The notes below the pieces were generated by a model. That model ran no database searches. It was not told where the DNA came from and saw nothing but the letters and a program-made list of their open reading frames with translations. This document shows, piece after piece, positions 55,317 through 64,000 of a stretch of 64,000 nucleotides of DNA; within the stretch, counting starts at the first letter, position 1; the number at the start of each line of letters is the position of its first letter. Made by a program: the position numbers and the translations under genes. The DNA comes from Paraconiothyrium sp. Pb-2020 (Eukaryota; Ascomycota; Dothideomycetes; Pleosporales; Didymosphaeriaceae): positions 4,340,001 to 4,404,000 of the forward strand of contig JAJUBI010000002.1 in assembly GCA_022419385.1 (NCBI GenBank). The letters are read 5' to 3'.

Positions 55317-55988
55317 ACATGTTGAGAATGTGAAGATGTGATACAGGCCATCCTGAGAGATATACCACTTGAGAAGGTTATGTTTGAAGCAGCCGATTCT
55401 AAAGTCTTCAATTGGTATATCAGGGGTTTGGCGTTGACGTTAATTTGTTGGTAGACCGTAGTCAGATCTTACAGCTGAGCTGTCTAAGGAGAGGTATCTA
55501 GGGGATGACGGATACTTTTGGTGAGATCACGACTTTTCGACCTAGCGTATCATGAGAAAATGGAACAGAGACATATAGGCGCCTGGTATGCACCGCTGTT
55601 CTGTCCAGCCTACCCCAATGCTGCCGAAGATTTCATCGTTTGGCGTTGAGGAGAGCAAAGTTAGTTTAATGCACTATGTACTCTTGCAGGTCCCGTACCC
55701 AAGCACGCCGGAGTCCGCTCAGCTTGAAGTATTTTTTGGCCCGTGAGGTCAAGTCAACAGTATCTTCTAACAGGATTGTGCGGAATTATACGCATCGTCT
55801 CTACCCACAGGTACCATAATCATATAGTTATCGATTCTAAAGGTCGTGAAGGCGTCATACGTCTTCGACCCACCAGTCTTCTTCTAAGCGTCTCCGGAGC
55901 AGCAATGTTTCAGGGGAGTGAACTTTGTAGTCGATTCTAGAGCTTATGAGCTGACAAATCCGAGGCAGATGAAACCACGATCCAAGAC
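55317..55988. other. Convergent intergenic region
   Basis: 672 bp between the permease and HET-domain genes. Nothing recognised. Confidence 0.5.
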
Positions 55989-57683
55989 TTACAGATCTTG
56001 TCCGTTCAGTTGTATGTCCCTATGCGACAACCCTAGAACTTGGCTAAGCAAATTATCAAACACCCAACCCGCGTCAGGATGCTTGTCGCGGACCGCAAAG
56101 TAAATGTGTCGTGGGGCCATGGAATAATTAGCTTCGATTGCGGTACTTCCGCTGGCCATGCTCAACAGTGCAAAGACCTTATCCCGAACATCAACGCATC
56201 GCCAGTCCCGGAAGATTTCGACAAGTGTTTTCAGTGTCGGTGTTGAGGTTCTTGCGTGCCGCCAGTGAGCGCGTTGCCAGACCATGACGGCTGCAGCGCT
56301 TTGCAGCACGGCGATGGCGTGTTGATGATGCGCCCACCATGACTCGTCTTCCAGGGTCTTCAATGTGAGATATAGTTGCTCGATCAAGCTCCATTCCACG
56401 CTCTTTGACCCGCACCACACTGTTATCTTTCCTGCATGCGCAATTTCTTGGATGATCCACATGCGACGCCAATACGGACGTTCGCAGAGGTGGACAAGGG
56501 CTTGTCCTTGTTCTCTCTTCCACAACGGATAGTATCCTGGGCCGCGTCTCCGGAGCCCACGTGAACCCTCCATGGCGAGGTAGTCCATGGCTAGGTCACT
56601 GTTTTCCTTTTCCGGACCTAGCCATATGTACACTTCATGCGCTTGGACATATATGTCTTTCATCAGACTCACTTGATAACTGCGTTCCGTTATGTCGGAT
56701 TGGTTGATGCAGATAGCGTCTATCCAGAAACACTTTGGCTCGGTGATAATGGAACTCTGTCGTTGCAGAAAGTCGAACAAATTTTTTCGAACCTTGATCG
56801 TCTTGAAATTGTCGATGACTATCTCATGAAGATCCCGTGGGTCTCCCCACGTGTATGATAGAGCCGTGTATTGGGGTAGAGATGCAAGACTTAGCTTGTG
56901 GAATGTGCCCTGCACTTGACCTTGTGCAGTGTGAGGAGAAAGCGAAAACAAGCGTATCTGATGTGTCTCTCGCGCAAGATGTGAATATGTGTAGAGGTGC
57001 CGATCTCTCTCGGTTGGAAAATAAGGCTCGATGTCGGGTAACGAAGTCAGGCGACCAGGCACTCGTTTCTTTTGGAAAAAGCTCGATGTAGATCGCTTCT
57101 GAGGTGGCGGTGATTTGGTCCCAGCTTCTGTTTCTCGTCCAGATCCCACCACTCGAACCTGTAACGACATACTGTCAAGCACAGCGAGGTTCAGCTGCCG
57201 CAGCTTTATAGCTACCTGCCTGGCATTTTCGTCAAATTTGGCCGCTTGTTCAGCAGAAACGGCAAGGAGAGGCTTGCCATGTTCGCCTTCGTGATGGATG
57301 GGTAGGTAGCAGCCCGCCGTCGTACAAGGGACCCATGATTGATGAGGCGGGCAATGACCTTGGAAGAGGAAGCAGCCTGGCGTATTGCAACCTTTCCCAG
57401 TGTGAACCAAGCTCATCGAATATGCTGTTGGGGGTCGCGACGACCGAATCACCATGTCCGGAGTCACTTCATTGAAGCCACGAGACTTCATTAGGTCCCA
57501 GACCGTTTCAGGATCATCTTTTGGGCGACACTTTGGACAGGGCCTGCCATGAGGAACGTATATGTGTTTGCGCACCCGCTTTAGCGAGCATATATTGCCT
57601 TGTTCGGCGGGGTCGCATCGTTTGTGCAACTCGCTCCACCTCTTGCATCCGCAAATAAACCGTATATAGTCGTAATAACACAT
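55989..57683 (-). CDS. HET-domain (heterokaryon incompatibility) protein
   Basis: Uninterrupted frame of 564 aa from the ATG at 57683 (MCYYDY). The upstream extension of the frame has no ATG-supported content. The N-terminal 60 residues are Cys-rich (CGCKRWSELHKRCD, CPKC), and another Cys/His cluster lies at about 99-131 (GCNTPGCFLFQGHCPP, TTAGCYLPIHH), suggesting metal binding. The HET domain follows: YTALSYTWGDPR (about 272-283), FWIDAICINQSD (319-330), QVSLMKDIYVQAHEVYIWLG (337-356), and the WIIQEIA segment. HET proteins trigger programmed cell death after fusion of incompatible hyphae, but many lineage-specific copies have no known partner. The Zn2Cys6 gene follows head to tail, 260 bp upstream. 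Confidence 0.88.
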   Translation of the reverse strand: MCYYDYIRFICGCKRWSELHKRCDPAEQGNICSLKRVRKHIYVPHGRPCPKCRPKDDPETVWDLMKSRGFNEVTPDMVIRSSRPPTAYSMSLVHTGKGCNTPGCFLFQGHCPPHQSWVPCTTAGCYLPIHHEGEHGKPLLAVSAEQAAKFDENARQVAIKLRQLNLAVLDSMSLQVRVVGSGRETEAGTKSPPPQKRSTSSFFQKKRVPGRLTSLPDIEPYFPTERDRHLYTYSHLARETHQIRLFSLSPHTAQGQVQGTFHKLSLASLPQYTALSYTWGDPRDLHEIVIDNFKTIKVRKNLFDFLQRQSSIITEPKCFWIDAICINQSDITERSYQVSLMKDIYVQAHEVYIWLGPEKENSDLAMDYLAMEGSRGLRRRGPGYYPLWKREQGQALVHLCERPYWRRMWIIQEIAHAGKITVWCGSKSVEWSLIEQLYLTLKTLEDESWWAHHQHAIAVLQSAAAVMVWQRAHWRHARTSTPTLKTLVEIFRDWRCVDVRDKVFALLSMASGSTAIEANYSMAPRHIYFAVRDKHPDAGWVFDNLLSQVLGLSHRDIQLNGQDL

Positions 57684-57942
57684 AGTAGGTAGGAAAATGG
57701 GGATTCGATCACTAGATGAGTGGCTCAGGGAAAAAAGGGTTCGGGAGCAGGCTGAGCATCGTGAGCTGGCAACATACAGCCGTGCTGCATATGACGCGCC
57801 ATACACGAATCAAACGTCGCGTTGTTGTGCATACAGTACGATTCCTAAGCGGGCGCAGCAATGTCGAGCCTTAGAGGCCAAGGCATCTACTTTATACATG
57901 CTGAAAGTGAGTGGTTGTTTACTGGACTTTTGCAAAGCCCCG

Positions 57943-60584
57943 CTACATCGGCGCTTCCCAGCCCCAGCCTAGTGCGAAGTCAGCGAAGAGGTCTATTATA
58001 CACCTGGGGCACCACTTACCGAACCAGCCTTGTGGATCACCCACGTCTCCCCACCCGAGATCTAGACTCTCATCCCGCATCAACCTCTCCCAATCCATAT
58101 CTTGACCAAGGTCACCTTCAACGCCTTCAAAACTATCACCGAGCCGATTTTGATCCTCTGGATCGCGTGGCGTTCCTGTAACGTCATCCGCGCCATCGCC
58201 TCTTCCGTGGTCCTTCCCCGCATACGGATACGGCTGCGAAAGGTCAATGTGTTTCCCATGTTCCGCGAAATAAGCCTCCCGCATGAGGACGGCGGTATCG
58301 CTTATAGCCTTCTTCGAAGCGGCCAGAACGGCGGCACTGGAATCAGTGCGGGAGAGCAAAGCGTCTACTCGAGCGACTGCGGCACAGAACCAGATGTAAC
58401 CCTTCGCATTGGTATCCCCGTTGCGAATACGCTCCTCGGTGGCAAAGCGCGCGAATACTAAAGCATTGTAGTGAGGTTGTAACTCTGAAGGGATGTGCGA
58501 GCGCGAGGTGGAAGGTGCGATGGTGATGGGCACCGTGAGCAACGTATCCTGCTCGTCCTCCAATCGCGACGTGAGTTCAAAGTAGATCGTGGACAGGCTG
58601 TGTAGGAAGAATGACTTGACAAAGCCGACGCATCGATATGTCAAACGGCACCAGTCATCTTCTTCTTCGCCTTCGTAGGGATTCGCTGTGGGCCTGGCGA
58701 TCATAAGAGAGGCGTCCAGGCATACTTTGCGAGAGTAGTAGAATCGGGGATTATGGGCTGAGCGGTTATAGAAGGGCCGATGTAGACATAGAAAGAAACG
58801 TCGCATGAACGTATCGAAGAGCTTGATTTGGAAGATGTTCGGCGAATGTGGGGTAGAAGAGCCCAAGAACGACTGCATGAACGTCAACTTCTCGCGACAT
58901 GCGGCAAGCATGTCCGCTCCAAGCCTGATTGCCTCATCGTACGACAGTGTAAAGTGAAGAGAATTGATCAAGCGACAGATCTCTAGGCGGAGTGGTAAAG
59001 TTTCGTAGAATGCAATCTGCATCGAGCACTGCGTGTATTCTTTGAGAGGCTTAGGCTGTAGAGTAACAGTGTCGGCCTCCGTGAGTTCCTCATCATTGAC
59101 ATTGCTGGGCGGAAGCGTGTCGTAGTCGTCTGGCGATATCATCGGCGGCATACCCATGTCCAGGCTACTTTGTACCGTCATTTCCATGATCGTGGCCCAC
59201 AGGCGACGGCGCATCTCAGCATGGAATACCGACATCTTTCCGATGTGGCGTGGATCGCGATGTAGGCCTAGGTGCATGGCACCCCTAAGTAATCGTCCCC
59301 CGGGCACCCCTATAGTACGGATACAAGGTCAGTAAAAGCCGAGCAAGCGGGGAGTGTCATGGTGAAAAGGTCTCAATCAAGGGATGGAAGATTAATCCCA
59401 TCGCGAAGAAGACCAAGGCATGCTGTCTTTGATGGTCCGTCCACTCACAAACTAGGTCGCCATCCACCGCGCATACTTCTCTAGCAAGCAATATCAGGAT
59501 TTGTATCTGTGTGCCAGCCAGGTTGAAGCGTGACTTTGCATGAGGTGCACTGAGCCAAGATTCTGCAGCCTGAAGCCACTTAGTGCAGTCAGCTCGCAGG
59601 CGTGGTTGTTCTTCGCCAGTATAGAACACTACGCCAATAGCGCAGACAAGCAGTATCCGCAATAGTACCGAAGGTGCTGCAGCAGTAGGGTCTATCCAAA
59701 ATGCCTCATACTCTTTCATGAAGGATGGAATATGCAGAATCCGAAGCAGTCCTTCGAAGGTGCGCAAGTAACCCTGGACAAGTTGATCACAGACATGCCT
59801 GGATGGGATGAACTCTTGCACATCGCGAAGGATTGACGGCTGCATGATTCGGGATGCTTTGATCGTACGTGCCATACGCTTACATTCTGCGACGGTTACA
59901 TACAGCTCGGAAGTCTGATTAACTTCTGTTCTGTTGGTGCTCGTGTTGACAGTGACGTTGGAGTTCCCAAGTGCGTCGTACTAATGAATCAGCACGCTTT
60001 TGTGAAAAACTTCATTCTCCTTACCGGTTCTAAAACATTGACCCAGTGGCTCTCCCCATAGAACTTGGACTTGACGAAGTGGGCAGTGTCGGACTGGGGG
60101 ACGGTGTGGTCTGCTTGTGCGCTCCTCTTAGATAGTGTAGAATGAGAAGACGTCTCCAATGTCGACTCGAGCTGCCGTACGCGGTCGATCAGTTGCTGTA
60201 TCGTCTCGTCTTTCTTCTCCAAATCACTGTGGCTGGGATCGCTGCGCAGAGATGTAGGTGAACGGGATTCGCCAGTAGTAGAGGCCCCACTTGATGTCGC
60301 TGCTATCGGTCCTTTGATCGGTGATCGACGCTCGTCTATCGACATGTACGTGATTAGCTTGAGATGGTAGTCTATAGTATTGGTGGAAGCTTACTGTTCC
60401 ACGGGTGTGGTCTATAGGTGCATGTTACCGACTGAGTTCGTGTACATGGACCACAAGGTCTTGCGCGATCGCATTTGACTTTGCGTTTCCTACATTCTAC
60501 ACACGAAAGTGCCGGTCTTCTTCTTCGAACAGGACCCGTGCCGTCTGTGTCGGCATGGTGCACAGCTGGGATTTTGTCGCTCAT
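57943..60584 (-). CDS. Zn2Cys6 fungal-specific transcription factor
   Basis: Five exons inferred: 60584-60395, 60335-60025, 59980-59449, 59309-58020, 57968-57943; phases agree; about 782 aa. Introns are 59, 44, 139 and 51 nt. The DNA-binding cluster SCVECRKRKVKCDRARPCGPCTR lies at about residues 25-50. A leucine-zipper-like LIDRVRQLEST follows. The fungal TF domain runs from about 200 (AFWIDP, LLVCAIGVVFYTGEEQP) through GDLVWVPGGRLLRGAMHLGLHRDP, whose W-V junction comes from the 139-nt intron. The last 51-nt intron (58019-57969) is a multiple of three and would otherwise add 17 residues. It binds CGG-type elements in the nucleus; regulated genes are unknown. Confidence 0.87.
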
Positions 60585-61234
60585 TGTAAAAGATTCATAT
60601 AATTCGGCCAACCGCTTGCCTGATGAACAGATTCGGAGATTAGAAGAGTTTAATTCGAATGCGCGCCAGCGTGATGTGGTGATGCAAGTTATTGTTGAAC
60701 GATGAAGGGAAAAAGACCGAGTAAAATGGATGGTTCGCTGATTTCAATACAGCGAAAAGACCGAGAAGACCGAGACGCTAAGCTCACGGAGATCGCGGGC
60801 TAGCGACGAAATCCGACACGAGATCTGCCAATGAACACATTTGGTTGCCTCCCCTTCGATCGCTTGCACTACTACCTTATCCCTTCTTGGAGATTACATC
60901 TCGTGTTCTAGTGAAGCATTTGCATTGAATCAGAGTGAAACTTGTTCTACCGACCCAGCAACTAATCGCCGTAATGACGTGAAAAGTGCAACTAAAGGTG
61001 AGATCCCTGGCGCGACATATTACTCGAAATCGTGGCCTCCCAGGCATCGATAGGCAATCATCCAGACGTGGTCCAGCTGTCACCTGAGCCCGCGCTGCTA
61101 AGGCGCGTCGCGTTCCAAGGTTGTTGGTCCGTGCACGTTTGCCTGAACCTCGCCTCAACCATCAATCGTTGTCAACGCGCGCAAACACTCTTTTCTCCGT
61201 CAAATCCCATTCTACTTTTTTTCTCGCGTTCAAG
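60585..61234. other. Shared divergent promoter region
   Basis: 650 bp between the Zn2Cys6 and Ku80 genes, which start in opposite directions. Nothing else recognised. Confidence 0.5.
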
Positions 61235-63725
61235 ATGGCGAGCAAAGAAGCGACGGTGTATATTCTCGACTTGGGCGCGTCGATGGGCAGGAAACGCCAT
61301 GGGAGGAAAGTGTCGGATCTTGATTGGGCGATGGAGTACGTTTGGGATAAGATTACCACCACTGTGAGTGTGCGCTGGAGTCTTGTATCCGGTTTGCAAA
61401 GACTCACATGGCCTAGGTCGCTACAGGAAGGAAGACTGCTCTGATGAGTGTGATCGGAGTCCGAACAGATGGTATGTACAAAGACTAGACCTATGACAGT
61501 ACAATTTGCTAATACAGCACTCACAGACAGTGACCTTGCGGGTGTCATGCCAGTAGAAGACGGCTACGAGAACATTACAGTCTTCTCACCACTAAAACAG
61601 TAGGTATGTCACGTGTCTAATTGATTCCCATCGCTAATTAGATGAGGTGGCTTCTGCCGGACATCCGAGGTTTACAAGGGAAGGTAAAACCCAGCTCAAC
61701 TGATAGAGGAGATGGTATGTCGTCGCCTGGCTTCATGAAGCGTGCTCATCATGTCAGTAATGTCTGCCGTCGCTGTTGCAGTACAGCAGATCGATGCCGC
61801 AACAACCGGGACAACAGGGAAGCCTCTCAAGTTTGATCGCCGAATCATCATTGTCACCGATGGTACAGGATCTCTAGACACTAGCGATCTCGCACAAATT
61901 GCAAGCAAGCTCAAAGACTATGATCCACCGGTTGAGGTAGTGTTACTGTAAGTATTGCTCGGTCCTCATGATGTACACACTAATGTGCATAGCGGCGTCG
62001 ACTTTGACGACCCAGATAGCGGCTACAAAGAAGAAGATAAGGACGCTCATAAGGTAGGAGTACCGGTTGACGTTGAGCAATCGTGCTAATCTTGCGAAGG
62101 AGGACATCGAGACAACCCTCAAAGAATTCGTAGACCAATGCGACGGCACTTTCGGTACTCTTGCGGAAGCCATCGAACAGCTAGCGATTCCACGCATCAA
62201 GGATACCCGTCCTACTCCTAGCTATAGAGGCACGCTTACACTTGGGGATAGCCAAACCTACGACGCAACAATCACCATCGATGTTGAACGATATCCTTGC
62301 ACCATGCCCGCCAAGCCGCCGACCGCAAGTTCTTTTGTGGTGAGAACAGACTTGGGCGGCGTTGGAGCTAGCACTCAATCTTCTCATACAATCGTCGGAG
62401 ACGGAGACTACCCGATGGATGGCCAGCTCTCTGCGGTACGGAATCAGCGTGTATATCAAGTCGACAACCCCGACGAGCCTGGGGAGAAGATGAACGTCGA
62501 ACCCGATGATTTGGAACGAGGCTTCGAGTATGGGCGCACAGCAGTTCATATCAGTGAATCAGATGCGAACGTGGTGAAGCTCGAAAACGATCCGTCATTG
62601 CAGCTCCTTGGCTTCATCAGGGCAGAGGAGTTCGAACGGTTCCTTCCTATGTCGCGAACCAACTTCATCGTTCCACAAAAAACGAACGCGCAGGCACAGC
62701 TTGCACTATCTTCCTTCATCCACGCATTATACGAAGCGGAGTGCTACGCTGTTGCGCGTCTGGTCGTCAAGCAGGATAAGCCGCCTCTGCTGATCGTTAT
62801 GGTTCCCCACATTACACCTACATATGAAGCCCTAGTGGAAGCCGAACTGCCCTTCGAGGAAGACATGCGCCGCTATAAGTTCCCTCCATTGGACAGAAAG
62901 CTTACAATTTCCGGCAAGACTATCACAGAGCACAAGGACCTACCTAATGCGGAACTCACACAAGCAATGAGCGATTACGTAGACGCGCTGGATCTCTCTG
63001 AATACGATAAAGACGACGAGGGTGAGCCGACAGAGTATGCGAAGATCGAAGACTCATACTCTCCCTTGCTCCACCGCGTAAATCAAATCATCCGCTGGCG
63101 AGCAACCCGCTCAGATCCCACACTACCTCTACCGGACCCTCCGCAGATCCTCACTCGATTCTCAGCTCCGCCTACAGATTTGCTGCAGCAAACAGAAGCG
63201 CAGCTCGAGACACTCAAGAAAGCTGCGGATGTCAAGAAGGTCCCACCCAAGTCCAAAGGTCGGGGCAAACGCTCACGAGCCGACCGCGACAAGCCCCTTT
63301 CCGGTCTCGACATCGATGCCCTCCTTGGCAACCCCAAGCGCGTTAAGATCGACTCCAACAATCTTATTCCCTCGTTCAAGCAAGCGCTCGCCGCTACCGA
63401 TGACCTTGACGCCATCCAAGAAGCTGCGGACGCAATGGCCGATCAGATTCGCGCTCTGATCCGAGGCTCTGTGAGTGATAGCGCTTATGGCCGTGCGCTC
63501 GAGGCGCTGCGTGTGATGCGGGATGAGCTCACGGAGCTCGAGGAGCCAGAGATATGGAATGTATTCGTGAGAGAGCTCAAGGGGGAATTACTTGGAGAAA
63601 AGCTGGGTGGTAATAGGAGGGAGATGTGGTGGAAGATGAGGGGCAGCAAGTACGGGCTGATCGATCGGAAGAGGTGCTTCGCGAGTGATGTTACCGAGGA
63701 GGAGGCTGCACAGTTCTACAAGTAA
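61235..63725 (+). CDS. ku80: Ku80 subunit of the non-homologous end-joining complex
   Basis: Seven exons: 61235-61363, 61417-61471, 61518-61599, 61647-61714, 61758-61947, 61993-62053, 62100-63725; 736 aa. All phases agree; introns are 43-53 nt. The N-terminal vWA-like domain shows [46 protein letters not shown] and [11 protein letters not shown]. The DNA-ring core holds [28 protein letters not shown], and [10 protein letters not shown]. After the basic linker [15 protein letters not shown] comes the helical C-terminal domain ([27 protein letters not shown]) that contacts the repair kinase in other species. Ku80 with Ku70 binds double-strand ends and also protects telomeres. The 61600 donor (GTAGGT) avoids a TAG. 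Confidence 0.95.
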
Positions 63726-64000
63726 CATGCTCGTCACGGGAGCCAGCTGGGATCCAGGCTATACGAATCAGGTTGAGCTTCCTCGGGCGATTTATGTGTT
63801 GCTATGCGGGGGTATGGCACCGATAAGCGGTAAAGGGAAGAGCATTTATATTTTCTTCCGAAGCTATCGAACTAGAGCAATTGGGATAGACTCCGGTCTC
63901 CAGTCAATACCAGCCCTTATTCCGATGCAAATGCCCGCTATGGATGCTTCCTCGGCTGTGCATAACCCCCAAGAACGTCTCCATACTAGACTCTAGCTCG
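63726..64000. other. 3' flank of Ku80
   Basis: 275 bp to the window end; short frames only, no motif. Confidence 0.5.

Noticed and set aside
1..64000. CRISPR array, rRNA, tRNA or bacterial operon signals
   Set aside because: No spaced identical repeats, no recognisable cloverleaf B-box, and introns throughout show a eukaryotic nuclear sequence.

Overview
The window reads as nuclear DNA of a filamentous ascomycete, most likely a dothideomycete. Genes are dense and lie on both strands. Introns are mostly 43-65 nt with GTRNGT donors and CTRAY-like branch points. The families are typical of Pezizomycotina: SAT4/rhodopsin-type membrane protein, HET domain, Zn2Cys6 regulator, DUF7726, F-box-like LPxELR proteins and class II peroxidase. 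No bacterial-type operons, CRISPR arrays, rRNA or tRNA genes were recognised. All product calls come from motif recognition by eye; no search was run.

Layout. 0-0.9 kb: 5' part of an archaemetzincin-like gene that runs off the window. 1.9-10.2 kb: a cluster of four divergent paralogues with a BTB/POZ-like core in alternating orientation (-,+,-,+), separated by gene-poor, AT-rich spacers. 11.4-21.1 kb: rhodopsin-type membrane protein, single-pass Ser/Thr-rich membrane protein with a premature stop, small conserved unknown, an eight-exon SLC6-type transporter, and an F-box-like protein with a very acidic tail. 22.4-26 kb: second F-box-like gene, a decayed retrotransposon-derived (Pol beta-barrel) gene, and a secreted class II peroxidase. 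27.7-34.7 kb: phosphoserine phosphatase, an SDR, and a sterol-glucosyltransferase-like gene whose 3' end is spread over three frames. 35.4-49.2 kb: an F-box-like gene and its broken relative at 41.3 kb, with eIF2-beta, MIM2-like, DUF7726, FAD oxidase, AIM24, an aldo-keto reductase and an SMP-repeat protein. 49.7-64 kb: Myb/C2H2 protein with a decayed partial copy downstream, DAL5-like MFS permease, HET-domain protein, Zn2Cys6 factor and Ku80.

The window mixes housekeeping genes (SER2, eIF2-beta, MIM2, AIM24, Ku80) with fast-evolving accessory families. There is no convincing biosynthetic cluster; neighbours look functionally independent, although several divergent pairs share short intergenic promoters, the clearest being eIF2-beta/MIM2. 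The strongest unexplained signals are the BTB-like paralogue cluster, the decayed Myb-exon copy with its 31-bp tandem repeat, and a recurrent pattern of single-base frame breaks and lone stop codons in otherwise conserved genes. That pattern means either unpolished-assembly errors or ongoing gene decay.
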